A stretch of DNA of 49,252 bases from Angustibacter sp. Root456 (lineage in GTDB: Bacteria; Actinomycetota; Actinomycetes; Actinomycetales; Angustibacteraceae): positions 82,571 through 131,822 of the forward strand of contig NZ_LMER01000020.1 in the NCBI RefSeq assembly GCF_001426435.1, written 5' to 3'. The notes beneath the pieces were generated by a model. It was not told where the DNA came from. It searched no databases and saw only the letters and a program-made list of their open reading frames with translations. Both the position numbers and the translations under genes were made by a program. Shown here piece by piece: positions 33,823 to 41,867 of the stretch; positions within the stretch are counted from its first letter, which is position 1; the number at the start of each line of letters is the position of its first letter.

Positions 33823-34914
33823 TCAGTCGACGATCACCTGGAAGTTGACCGGACGGCTGCCCGGGAACGCCACCCGCCCGGCGGAGTCGACCATCTTGAA
33901 CCGCACGAAGCAGAAGCCCGCGGACGGCGGCGTCGCCACGTCGACGCTGATGTCGACGAGCTCTCCGGGAGCCGCGGACGGCACCGGGACGTTCGGGATG
34001 GTCTGGCACTGCCCGCGTTGCTGCGGCAGGTCGACCCGATGCAGCGAGTAGCCGCGCCACGGCACCGACCCGGCGTTCTTGAACCGCCACACCTTGCGCA
34101 CGGTCTGGCCGTGGGCGACGTGCGAGCAGTCCGGCAGCGTCAGGTCGGCCACGTACGCAGCGCGATCGCCACTGCGCAACGGCGGTGCGGGCGGTGGGTT
34201 CTGTTGCCGCACCGGGCAGTCAGCAGCCGTCGGGCCGGACGCCGCCGGCGCAGCGGGCGCGTCGTGCTGGGTCAGGGCGACGACCCCGACACCCACCAGC
34301 ACCGCCATACCGGCTGCCGCCCCGGCGAGCACGCCCTTGCGGCGATGGCCCGTGCGGCTCGCAGGAGGCGGCTCCGGCTGCGGCATGGGTTCCGGCTGCG
34401 GCATGGGTTCCGGCTGCGGCATGGGCTCCGGCTGCGGCATCGGCTCCGGCTGCGGCATGGGCTCCGGTTGCGGCATCGGCTCGCCCGGCAACGGCGGCTG
34501 CGGTGGCTCCCCGGGAGGCGGCTGGACCGCGACGGTGACGCCGGCCCCCACCCCCGCCCGCGCGGTGGCGGCCACCTGCGCCCGAGCCCGCGCCGGCCCG
34601 TGCGCCACCGCCACGGCCCGCCGGGCGCTGGCCTGGCCGGCCTGGGCGCACCCGACGGCGGCACTGGCCACCTCCCAGCGGTCGCGGTAGTCGGCCGGGT
34701 TGCCGCCGCAGGCCCTGACGAACTCGACGGTGGTCGCCCAGCTCGGCAGCCGGTTGCCCTTCACCGCCTCGTGCAAGGTCGTGTGCGAGATGGCGTGCGA
34801 CTGCCCCGACATGGTGCGAAACGACGGTGTCCCCACGGACTCCCGCAGCTCGGCGAGCACGGCGGCGAAACCCTCGATCGCTCGCGCCCGTCGCGCTGCA
34901 GCTGACTCCCCCAC
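33823..34914 (-). CDS. HTH protein with membrane anchor and C-terminal NBR1-Ig-like domain
   Basis: A 363-residue protein with three parts. Residues about 5-80 look like the XRE-type HTH module found in actinobacteria (LRESVGTPSFRTMSGQSHAI, then NRLPSWATTVEFVRACGG). A Pro-rich linker carries six PMPQPE repeats (about 140-180), then a single membrane helix (about 190-210). The C-terminal 110 residues (about 255-363) match the NBR1/FW Ig-like domain: ADLTLPDCSHVAHGQTVRKV, WRFKNAGSVPWRGYSLHRVD and FKMVDSAGRVAFPGSRPVNF. The GTG start at 34914 has GGAG five bases upstream. It would put an HTH inside and the Ig domain outside the membrane. Function unknown. Confidence 0.82.
   Translation of the reverse strand: MGESAAARRARAIEGFAAVLAELRESVGTPSFRTMSGQSHAISHTTLHEAVKGNRLPSWATTVEFVRACGGNPADYRDRWEVASAAVGCAQAGQASARRAVAVAHGPARARAQVAATARAGVGAGVTVAVQPPPGEPPQPPLPGEPMPQPEPMPQPEPMPQPEPMPQPEPMPQPEPMPQPEPPPASRTGHRRKGVLAGAAAGMAVLVGVGVVALTQHDAPAAPAASGPTAADCPVRQQNPPPAPPLRSGDRAAYVADLTLPDCSHVAHGQTVRKVWRFKNAGSVPWRGYSLHRVDLPQQRGQCQTIPNVPVPSAAPGELVDISVDVATPPSAGFCFVRFKMVDSAGRVAFPGSRPVNFQVIVD
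34371..34486 (-). repeat. 18-base tandem repeat encoding six PMPQPE units
   Basis: Six near-identical 18-base units, differing at synonymous positions, encode the Pro-rich linker of the NBR1-domain protein. Confidence 0.9.
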
Positions 34915-35006
34915 GACCACTCCTCGGTGCCGTTCCGTGTCCGTTCGGTCCCGCTGAGTGAGACCAAACCGGACGTTACCGGCACATCGGCGTCGTGGAT
35001 AGAGCC

Positions 35007-35049
35007 GTCGACGGGGAGCACTCCCCATCCGGGAGCGCTCCCCGCCGAC
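35007..35049. terminator. Long imperfect stem-loop built of two short palindromes
   Basis: GTCG/CGAC, an 8-bp CGGGGAGC/GCTCCCCG and CTCCC/GGGAG stack into one stem interrupted by two A-C mismatches. It lies 19 bases after the stop of the minus-strand SpoIID-like gene and is a plausible terminator. Each half is itself near-palindromic (35013-35026 and 35031-35042), so an operator upstream of the NBR1-domain gene is an alternative. Confidence 0.55.
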
Positions 35050-35067
35050 GTCCGTGCTACCCCGGGC

Positions 35068-36027
35068 TCACGACGTGAGCGTGATGCCGCTGTAGTAGTG
35101 CTTCAGGATCGTGCTCCAGCTCTTGCCCGCGTTCGCCAGGTCGCGCGAGCCGTACTGCGACATCCAGTTGCCGTCGACCCAGGCGCCGCAAGCGGTCGTC
35201 GTCGAGCAGTAGTGCGCCTGCAGGATGTTGCCGCTGCGGGTCATCCGCGTGCCCCACGTTGCATCGACGGCGTTGCTGGTCGACGTCACCGCGGAGCCCG
35301 GCTGGTAGACCTGGTCGCTCGTGGTGTCGCGGACGTCGTAGCAGGCGCCCCACGCGGTCTGCCGCGTCGAGTGCAGGGCCCAGTACCAGCCGTAGCTCTT
35401 GACCGCCATGGCCCCGGAGCGCAACGACGCCTGCGGCCAGCTGGAGACCCACTCGTTGGGCAGCACGTTCTTGACGTAGGTCTTGAACGCCACGCGGTCG
35501 ACCCGGCCCAGGTTGACGCGGTAGACGAGGATCGAGCTCGGCAGCGTGGTGTTCGTGCCGTCCGTCTTGCAGCCGGTGGGCGCCGACGACAGCAGCTCGT
35601 GCGAGGCGTTGTTGTTCTTCAGCGTCGCGTTGAGGTTGCCCTTCGCACCCGGCGCGAAGTCCTGGTGGGCTCCCGCGAAGTTGCTGTTGTAGTACACGCG
35701 CACCGTCTTGCCCGTGCGGTTCCACACCGAGGCGGCGTTGTTCTTGACGCACAGGCCCTGACCGTTGCCGGCGCCCTTGAACTCGTAGCACGACGGCTGG
35801 GTGGCGCCGTAGTCGTCGAGGGAGTCGGTGAAGTCCGAGATCGAGCCGGCTTCGTTGCTGTTGAAGTAGTAGCAGAACTCGCCGCTGTTGCAGGCGCCGT
35901 CGCGAGCCGCCGCGCTCGCCGGCGAGGCGAACGCGACCGCCCCGCTCGCCACGGCGACGAGACTGACGACGAGCGCGAGCGCGCGCTGGAGCCCGCGGAC
36001 GGCCGCCCGTGGCGTGCTGTGGTGCAT
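35068..36027 (-). CDS. Secreted I36-inhibitor-like / SpoIID-LytB-like protein
   Basis: A 319-residue exported protein. Signal peptide residues 1-40, ending ASPASA. Residues about 45-130 match the peptidase inhibitor I36 fold (CNSGEFCYYFNSNEAGSISD, with paired cysteines). Residues about 165-315 match SpoIID/LytB: VAFKTYVKNVLPNEWVSSWP, LRSGAMAVKSYGWYWALH and AVDATWGTRMTRSG. SpoIID proteins cleave glycan strands stripped of peptides. The conserved catalytic-type glutamate region is NEW. ATG 36027 fits the ribosome binding site GGAGG; a GTG one codon earlier is open. It is in the same direction as the PG-binding gene, 55 bases upstream. Confidence 0.87.
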   Translation of the reverse strand: MHHSTPRAAVRGLQRALALVVSLVAVASGAVAFASPASAAARDGACNSGEFCYYFNSNEAGSISDFTDSLDDYGATQPSCYEFKGAGNGQGLCVKNNAASVWNRTGKTVRVYYNSNFAGAHQDFAPGAKGNLNATLKNNNASHELLSSAPTGCKTDGTNTTLPSSILVYRVNLGRVDRVAFKTYVKNVLPNEWVSSWPQASLRSGAMAVKSYGWYWALHSTRQTAWGACYDVRDTTSDQVYQPGSAVTSTSNAVDATWGTRMTRSGNILQAHYCSTTTACGAWVDGNWMSQYGSRDLANAGKSWSTILKHYYSGITLTS

Positions 36028-36082
36028 CACTGTTCCTCCGTAGGTGCTGGGTGCTGCTGGTGGTGCTGCTCAGCGGGTGCGG

Positions 36083-36913
36083 TCACTGCAGTCGCAGGTA
36101 CTCCTCCCAGGTGTGGATCGCCACGCGCGGGCCGTCGTCCGCCGCGCGGTTGGCGAGGCCGTTGAGGCCGAGGTAGTAGTCGCCCACCTGGTGCTGGGCC
36201 GGCGTCGACAGGTCGGTGTCACTGATCGCCACGGCGTGGATGTGCCACGGCCAGTTGCCCTGGCTCGGACTGCGCACCCAAGCGGCGAAACCAACCTGCC
36301 GCAACGCCTTCGCGACGGTGCGGCGCCTGGTCGAGGTCATGCCGTCGACGTTGATGTCGACGACACCGCCACCATCGTGCGTACCGGCGGACGTCGGGTC
36401 GCCGCCCGGGTTGTACGAGCCCTGGTCGAGGCGCAGCCGGCGACCGAGCAGGGACTCCGCCTCCTTGAGCATCGCGTCGGTGCGGGCGTCGACGACGTAC
36501 CCGTCACGGGCCACCCGGCCTCCGGGCGCGATGGGGTGCGTCACCGTGAAGCGCCCGGTGCCGAGCGACGTCAGCGAGGTCTTGCCGGGCAGCCCGTTGG
36601 CGTCGAGACCCGTGAAGCCCAACGACTGCTGGTACTTGCCGTAGGCCTCGACCGTCTTGCTGCCGAAGTAGCCGTCAACCCAGGTGGCGTCGAGCAGGTG
36701 TCTCGCCTGCAGCGCCTGCTCGACGGCGAGCACGCTGGCCCTCGCCCCCGAGGTGAGGGTGTCGTCGGCGCGGCGCGGGTCGATCTGGGCGGCCTTCACC
36801 GTGGCCTCCATGTTCACGGTGGGCAGGTCGCTGGCGGCCGCCGGCGTGCTCGCGGCCATTGCCGGGACGCCCGCAGCGAGCGCCAGCACAGCGAGCAGGG
36901 CGGGGATCTTCAC
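36083..36913 (-). CDS. Secreted peptidoglycan-binding protein with M15-like carboxypeptidase domain
   Basis: A 276-residue exported protein. Signal peptide 1-27. Residues about 55-125 form a PG_binding_1-like repeat (LLDATWVDGYFGSKTVEAYG, then KYQQSLGF). The C-terminal part has a zinc-peptidase-like arrangement: SAGTHDGGGVVDINVDG (His and Asp ligands) and NWPWHIHAV (second His ligand), as in M15/VanY-type D,D-carboxypeptidases. ATG at 36913 lies close to the ribosome binding site AGGAGG. Likely acts on cell-wall peptidoglycan, together with the SpoIID-like neighbour. Confidence 0.85.
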   Translation of the reverse strand: MKIPALLAVLALAAGVPAMAASTPAAASDLPTVNMEATVKAAQIDPRRADDTLTSGARASVLAVEQALQARHLLDATWVDGYFGSKTVEAYGKYQQSLGFTGLDANGLPGKTSLTSLGTGRFTVTHPIAPGGRVARDGYVVDARTDAMLKEAESLLGRRLRLDQGSYNPGGDPTSAGTHDGGGVVDINVDGMTSTRRRTVAKALRQVGFAAWVRSPSQGNWPWHIHAVAISDTDLSTPAQHQVGDYYLGLNGLANRAADDGPRVAIHTWEEYLRLQ

Positions 36914-37114
36914 GGGTCCTCCTGGAGTCGACGGGCCGGACGCCGAGGGGCGTGGTCCGGCGGGAGCGACTCTGGGCTGCCGTCGGCGGTGTCCGGCAGG
37001 GACGTGCCCGCGAAGGCGCGTCAGATGGGCCGCTGACCTGCGCAGACGGCCGCGTTGTCAGATTCGCCGTGCCGCTTGCCTGACAGCGCGCAGCGGGTCG
37101 GGCAGGATCAGCAG

Positions 37115-37522
37115 GTGCCCTGGCCCTTCCGGTCGCACTGGCCGTCGTGGTCGACCGACAGCGTGCTGTCGATCGCCTCGCGCGGCTCGCTGCTGTCGAT
37201 CGCCTCGCACGGCTCGGTGCTCTCGATCGGCAGCCTCGGCTCGATCGCCTCGGCGGGCAGCGTGTGCTCGGTGGCATCCGCCCTGAGCGCGGGCGCGTGG
37301 ATGTCGTTCGGGTCACTGGCGAGCTACCAGTCCAACCACTCGCTGTTGTCGCACCAGTCGGGCGGCTCCGTGCTGTCGAGCCAGTCGCAGGGCGGCGTCC
37401 GGACGCGACGGTCACACCGCGACGCGGCGCCCGCCGTCCGCCCCGCCGTCACGCTCGGCGTGGCTGCGGTGAGTGCCCTGGCGTGGTGGTTCGTGCGCCG
37501 CGCCCCCAGCGGGCCTCAGTAG
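37115..37522 (+). CDS. Ser-rich repeat protein with C-terminal membrane helix
   Basis: A 135-residue protein of unusual composition. After a short aromatic N-terminus (PWPFRSHWPSWSTD) comes a run of about eight degenerate units of the type GSVLSIAS (residues 18-90), such as GSLLSIASHGSVLSIGSLGS, drifting to HSLLSHQSGGSVLSSQSQ. The regular spacing of Ser and aliphatic residues suggests a small beta-solenoid. A basic linker and one membrane helix (LGVAAVSALAWWFV) end the protein, with Arg residues on the cytoplasmic side. No signal peptide. Its 3' end overlaps the convergent amidase by seven bases. Function unknown. Confidence 0.75.
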   Translation: MPWPFRSHWPSWSTDSVLSIASRGSLLSIASHGSVLSIGSLGSIASAGSVCSVASALSAGAWMSFGSLASYQSNHSLLSHQSGGSVLSSQSQGGVRTRRSHRDAAPAVRPAVTLGVAAVSALAWWFVRRAPSGPQ

Positions 37523-38862
37523 CCGGGCGCCGTGCGTGGCCAGGGCGCGAGCCGCTCGAGCTGCGCGGCGAGTGCGAGCAGCAGCGGCTCCGCGCCGTCC
37601 GGGCCGACGAGCTGGACCGCGAGCGGTGTACCGGTGCGCGGGTGGATCCCCGCAGGCACGGTCATCGCGGGGTAGCCGGCGAAGTTCCACGGCGCGGCGT
37701 ACGGCGCGTAGCGGACGTTCGCGGCGAACACCCGGGGCCAGCCCCGCCGCCCCCACCGGGCTGCCGCGATGGGCGGCGTCGCCAGGGCCGGTGTCACCAG
37801 GACGTCCGTGCGTGCGAAGAAGTCCGCCAGCCGGGAGCGGAAGGCCGCCCGCTGCTCGGGCCGCACGAGTCCGCGCCGGCGCACCACGTCACCCCACGCC
37901 GCGTGGCCACGGACGGCCGGGTCGAGCCGTGACCGGTCGAGGCCGTCCGCGTCGTACGAGGCACCGCCGACCCACCGCGCGAGCACCGGCAGCGGGTTGG
38001 CGGGGTAGGGCGGGTCGTCGCGGCGCACCTGGTGCCCCTGGGCAGCGAGCTGGCCCGCAATCCGCTCGACCGCCGCCACGTGCTGCCGGTCGCGCCGCGC
38101 ACCCGTCACCGGCGAGGTCGTCGACACGGCCACGCGCAGCGCCGTCGCCGGCTCGTCGACGTCCGCGAGGTCCGGCCGCCCGGCCATCACCGACAGCAGC
38201 AGGGCGGCGTCGCGCACCGTGGTGGTGAGCGGGCCGTTCTCGGCCATGCCGTACCAGTCGTTCGCGCCGATACCCGCCGGGACGACGCCGGTGCCCGGCT
38301 TGATGCCGACGAGGCCGCAGCAGGCGGCCGGGATCCGGATCGACCCCATGCCGTCGTTGCCGTGACCCACCGGCACCAGACCGGCCGCCACCGCAGCCGC
38401 GGTGCCCCCCGACGAGCCACCGGCCGTCCGGTCGGGGGCCCACGGGTTGCGGGTGATGCCGAACGCGGAGTCCGTGGCGCCGAAGACGCACAGCTCGGGC
38501 GTGCGGGTGAGGCCGACGACGACGGCTCCGGCGTCGCGCAGCCTGCGCACCACCGGGTGATCGGCGGCCTGTGGCGTCTCGGGGCTGGCGAGGCTGCCGG
38601 CGCGCATCGGCTCGCCGGCCACCGGCACGTTGTCCTTGACCGCCACCGGCACACCGGCCAGGGGCAGGTCGGCCAGGTCGGGGCGCTGCGCCACAGCCCG
38701 GGCCTCAGCGAGTGCTCGTTCACCGCGGACGACCTGGAACGCCCCGAGTGCGGCGTCGTGCCGGGCGATCCGGTCGAGCGCCGCCCCGACGGCGGCCTCG
38801 GGCGTCAGCCGCCCGGCGCGCACGTCGTCGGCGATCTCGGCTGCGGTGCGGTGGGTGCTCAC
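37516..38862 (-). CDS. Amidase signature family protein
   Basis: A 448-residue amidase signature enzyme, hydrolysing a C-N amide bond. The Ser-cisSer-Lys triad is present: Lys76 in VAVKDN, Ser150 in GGSSGG and Ser174 in [13 protein letters not shown]. The typical [13 protein letters not shown] follows. It is shorter than GatA and no gatB or gatC is adjacent, so it is probably a catabolic or detoxifying amidase. The GTG start lies six bases behind a TACGCT hexamer and has no good ribosome binding site, suggesting a leaderless mRNA. Substrate unknown. Confidence 0.92.
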   Translation of the reverse strand: MSTHRTAAEIADDVRAGRLTPEAAVGAALDRIARHDAALGAFQVVRGERALAEARAVAQRPDLADLPLAGVPVAVKDNVPVAGEPMRAGSLASPETPQAADHPVVRRLRDAGAVVVGLTRTPELCVFGATDSAFGITRNPWAPDRTAGGSSGGTAAAVAAGLVPVGHGNDGMGSIRIPAACCGLVGIKPGTGVVPAGIGANDWYGMAENGPLTTTVRDAALLLSVMAGRPDLADVDEPATALRVAVSTTSPVTGARRDRQHVAAVERIAGQLAAQGHQVRRDDPPYPANPLPVLARWVGGASYDADGLDRSRLDPAVRGHAAWGDVVRRRGLVRPEQRAAFRSRLADFFARTDVLVTPALATPPIAAARWGRRGWPRVFAANVRYAPYAAPWNFAGYPAMTVPAGIHPRTGTPLAVQLVGPDGAEPLLLALAAQLERLAPWPRTAPGY

Positions 38863-38868
38863 GAGGGG

Positions 38869-38874
38869 AGCGTA
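38869..38874 (-). promoter_or_regulatory. Putative -10 box (TACGCT) of leaderless amidase gene
   Basis: On the minus strand TACGCT ends six bases before the GTG start at 38862. Confidence 0.5.
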
Positions 38875-38892
38875 CGGGGCGGGACGGCGCGG

Positions 38893-38921
38893 GCCCGGCC
38901 CTCCGTCGAGGAGGGCCGGGC
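38893..38921 (-). terminator. 12-bp hairpin terminator after tRNA-Thr
   Basis: A perfect 12-bp stem (GCCCGGCCCTCC with its complement) and 5-base loop, starting six bases after the tRNA 3' end. No U-tract, as is common for actinobacterial hairpins. Confidence 0.8.
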
Positions 38922-38926
38922 TCGGA

Positions 38927-39003
38927 TGGAGCCGCCTAAGGGAATCGAACCCTTGACCTACGCATTACGAGTGCGTCGCTCTGGCCGACTGAGCTAAGGC
39001 GGC
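38927..39003 (-). tRNA. tRNA-Thr (anticodon CGT)
   Basis: A 77-base cloverleaf with encoded CCA. The acceptor stem is GCCGCCT/AGGCGGC, the anticodon stem ACGCA/TGCGT closes the loop CTCGTAA (anticodon CGT, reading ACG), and the T arm is AAGGG-TTCGATT-CCCTT. All stems pair fully. It lies between the amidase and hydrolase genes, and a terminator hairpin follows. Confidence 0.97.
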
Positions 39004-39030
39004 AGCGCCCCCAGGGGGGCACGAGCATCG

Positions 39031-39036
39031 AGTATA
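39031..39036 (-). promoter_or_regulatory. -10 box (TATACT) of the tRNA-Thr promoter
   Basis: TATACT on the minus strand, 27 bases before the tRNA 5' end, is a near-consensus -10 in an otherwise GC-only stretch. The -35 region is not recognisable. Confidence 0.6.
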
Positions 39037-39093
39037 GGGGGCGCGGGCGCCTCGCGCGGACCAGGCCCGACGTGCGCCTCGCGGGCGACGGCC

Positions 39094-40638
39094 TCAGGAG
39101 CAGCGCAGCCCGTCGTCCGGCACCGTGCCGCGCAGCAGGTAGGCGTCGACGGCCTTGTCGACGCACCGGCTGCCCCGCATGTAGGCGGTGTGGCCGTCGC
39201 CCTCGTAGGTCACCAGATGACCGTCGGACAGCTGCTGGGCCAGGCCCTGCGCCCACTCGTACGGCGTGGCGGGGTCGCGCGTCGTGCCGACGACGACGAT
39301 CGGCGGGCTGCCGGGGGCGGCGATCTTCTCGGGGTGGCCGTCACCCTCCACCGGCCAGTACGCGCACGGCAGCTGGCTCCAGTCGAGGAAGGCACCCCAG
39401 GTGGGCGCGGCCTTCTCGTAACGCGGCAGCGACTGCTCGACGCCGGCCAGGCCGCCGCGGTCGGGCCGGTCGAGGCAGTTGACGGCGTAGATCACGGTGT
39501 TCTGGTTGGACGTGTAGTGACCGTCACCACTGCGGTCGGCGTACGCGTCCGCGAGCTGCAGCAGCGCCGCGCCGCTGCCGCCGAACGCCTGGTCGAGCGC
39601 CGCGCGCAGCGTCGGCCAGTAGCCCTGGTCGTACATCGCGACGGCGATGCCGAGGCTCCCCCAACCCTCCGTGAGGGGCCGCCCGGGGTCGCCCGTGGGC
39701 AGCGGCTGCGCGTCGAGCGACGACAGCAGGTCGCGCAGCCGTTGCATGCCGCGGTCGACGTCGGTGCCCACCGGGCAGCCGCGCTGCTTCACGCAGTCGG
39801 CGACGAATGCCCGCGTGGCCTGCTCGAAACCCTTCGCCTGGCCGAGGTTGACCTCGTCTGCGGTGAGCGACGGGTCGATCGCGCCGTCCAGCACCATGCG
39901 GCCGACGTTGCGCGGGAACAGCTGCGCGTACGTCGCGCCCAGGAACGTGCCGTACGACTTGCCGAGGTAGAACAGCCGCTTGTCACCGAGCGCGGCGCGC
40001 AGGATGTCGATGTCGCGCGCGGCCTCCGGCGTGCTCACGTGGGCGAGCAGCTCTCCCCCGCCGGCCTCACAGCGCTGGGCGAGCTGCTTGAAGAGGTCGA
40101 CGGTGCTGGAGATCTCCGCGGACGTGTCGGGCGTCGGGTCTGCGGCGAGCAGCTGGTCGGTCTGGGCGTCGGTGAGGCACTTCAGCGGTGCGCTCTCGCC
40201 GACGCCGCGCGGGTCGAACCCGACGACGTCGAAGCTGCGCCGGGCGGCGTCGCTGATGACGGCTCGGGCGGCCCGCGCGTAGTCGACGCCCGAGCCACCC
40301 GGGCCGCCCGGGTTGATCACCAGCGAGCCGAGCCGCTGGTCGGACTTGCCGGCCGGAAGCCGGATGACGGCCAGCTCGATCGTCGCGCCGCCCGGGTCGG
40401 CGTAGTCGACCGGCACCGTGAGCTTCGTGCACTCGAAGTCGCCGCCGCACCCGCGCCACGACAGCTTCTGGCTGTAGAAACGGTCGAGGCCGCTCGGCAC
40501 GGGCGCGGCCGACACCGTCGCGGCGTTGGGGTTGCGCGACGGGTCGGCGGACTCGGCGTCGCCGCCTGAGCAGGCCGCGAGGCCCAGCGCCGCAGCGGTG
40601 ACGAGGGCTGCGAAGACCCTGCGCTTGCCTCGCACCAT
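39094..40638 (-). CDS. Secreted alpha/beta-hydrolase lipoprotein (SlpD/E, tripeptidyl-aminopeptidase-like)
   Basis: A 514-residue exported hydrolase. The lipobox is LAAC at residues 18-21 after a hydrophobic signal. The alpha/beta fold has oxyanion segment LVINPGGPGGSG, DVVGFDPRGVGESAP, nucleophile elbow LGKSYGTFLG, and a C-terminal TAP-like domain with PIVVVGTTRDPATPYEWA (acid) and YEGDGHTAY (His). Family members in Streptomyces are tripeptidyl aminopeptidases or caeA-like esterases. ATG 40638 follows GAGGGGACGGG; an upstream in-frame start 58 codons earlier lacks support. It sits downstream of holB, probably in the same transcription direction group. Confidence 0.9.
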   Translation of the reverse strand: MVRGKRRVFAALVTAAALGLAACSGGDAESADPSRNPNAATVSAAPVPSGLDRFYSQKLSWRGCGGDFECTKLTVPVDYADPGGATIELAVIRLPAGKSDQRLGSLVINPGGPGGSGVDYARAARAVISDAARRSFDVVGFDPRGVGESAPLKCLTDAQTDQLLAADPTPDTSAEISSTVDLFKQLAQRCEAGGGELLAHVSTPEAARDIDILRAALGDKRLFYLGKSYGTFLGATYAQLFPRNVGRMVLDGAIDPSLTADEVNLGQAKGFEQATRAFVADCVKQRGCPVGTDVDRGMQRLRDLLSSLDAQPLPTGDPGRPLTEGWGSLGIAVAMYDQGYWPTLRAALDQAFGGSGAALLQLADAYADRSGDGHYTSNQNTVIYAVNCLDRPDRGGLAGVEQSLPRYEKAAPTWGAFLDWSQLPCAYWPVEGDGHPEKIAAPGSPPIVVVGTTRDPATPYEWAQGLAQQLSDGHLVTYEGDGHTAYMRGSRCVDKAVDAYLLRGTVPDDGLRCS

Positions 40639-40709
40639 GGTTGCCCGTCCCCTCGCCGGGGCACCTCGGCCACCGGACCGCTCGCCCGTCACCAGACCGT
40701 ACCTCGCGC

Positions 40710-41867
40710 TCACGCCGGCAGCCGCAGACGCACGGCCATCGCCTCGAGCGCCAGCAGCGGCGCGACGTTGGCGCCGATGCGTTCGCGGGCGTCGCGGATG
40801 GCATCCATGCACTGCACCGCCTGCGCCGGGCTCAGTCGCTGAGCCAGCCGCTCGACGTCCGGGCGCATCTCGGCGTTGACCAGCTCGGCGGCCGGATCGG
40901 CGTGCACCACCAGGACGTCTCGGTAGAGCGAGAGAAGGTCGAGCAGCGAGCGATCGATCATGTCGCGCACGAAGCGCGTCGCCCGACGCTTCTGGTTGTC
41001 AGCGAGGGTCTTGAGCTGAGCTCGCACGTGCAGTGGTTGGGTGCGCGCGTCGGGGTCGGCGCCCAGAGCCCGGAGCAGGTCGGTGCGCTCGCGGGCGTCG
41101 CGCTCGGTCGTGGCGTCCTCGGCCTCGGCCTTCGCGGTGTCGAGCAGCTGGGCCGCGTGCAGCACGGCCTCGCCCACGCTGCGCAGCCGCAAGGGCACCT
41201 GCAGCACCTCGCGCCGCCGGATCCGCGACTGCTCGTCGGTGGCCAGGCGACGCGCCATACCGATGTGGCTCTGCGCGGCCCGGGCGGCGAACACCGCCAT
41301 CTGCGGGTCGACGCCGTCGCGCTCCACGAGCAGCGCGGCCACGGCCTCCGGCGGCGGCGTGCGCAGGCCGACGTGGCGGCAGCGGCTGCGAATGGTGACC
41401 AGAACGTCGTCGGCGCTCGGCGCGCACAGCAGCCACACCGTGCGGGCGGTCGGCTCCTCGATGGCCTTGAGCAGCGCGTTGCCGGAGTGCTCCGTGAGCC
41501 GGTCGGCGTCCTCGACGACGATGACGCGCCACCGGCCCACGGACGGGCTGCGCTGAGCCACCGAGATGAGGTCGAGGGCCTGCTGCCGGTTGATGATGAC
41601 GCCCTCGGTGCGCAGCGTCGTCACGTCGGCGTGGCTGCCCGCGAGCACGGTGTGACAGGCGTGGCACCGGCCACAACCCGCCTCGTTCTCCTGGCACAGC
41701 AACGCGGCGGCGAACGCCCGGGCGGCGATCGAGCGACCCGACCCCGGGGGGCCGGTGAACAGCCAGGCGTGCGTCATCGCGGCGCCGTCGGTGCGGGCCG
41801 ACTGCACTGCACGGGTCAACACCTCGACCGTCGGCTGCTGGCCGACGACCTCGTCCCAGACGCTCAC
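40710..41867 (-). CDS. holB: DNA polymerase III subunit delta'
   Basis: Delta' is a part of the clamp loader that places the sliding clamp on DNA. The 385-residue product has the AAA+ fold with a P-loop WLFTGPPGSGRSIAARAF, a four-Cys zinc module (CQENEAGCGRCHACH), VIVVEDADRLTEHSGNALLK and IRSRCRHVGL. The GTG start overlaps the tmk stop by four bases (GTGA). The tmk-holB pairing is common in bacteria. Confidence 0.95.
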   Translation of the reverse strand: MSVWDEVVGQQPTVEVLTRAVQSARTDGAAMTHAWLFTGPPGSGRSIAARAFAAALLCQENEAGCGRCHACHTVLAGSHADVTTLRTEGVIINRQQALDLISVAQRSPSVGRWRVIVVEDADRLTEHSGNALLKAIEEPTARTVWLLCAPSADDVLVTIRSRCRHVGLRTPPPEAVAALLVERDGVDPQMAVFAARAAQSHIGMARRLATDEQSRIRRREVLQVPLRLRSVGEAVLHAAQLLDTAKAEAEDATTERDARERTDLLRALGADPDARTQPLHVRAQLKTLADNQKRRATRFVRDMIDRSLLDLLSLYRDVLVVHADPAAELVNAEMRPDVERLAQRLSPAQAVQCMDAIRDARERIGANVAPLLALEAMAVRLRLPA

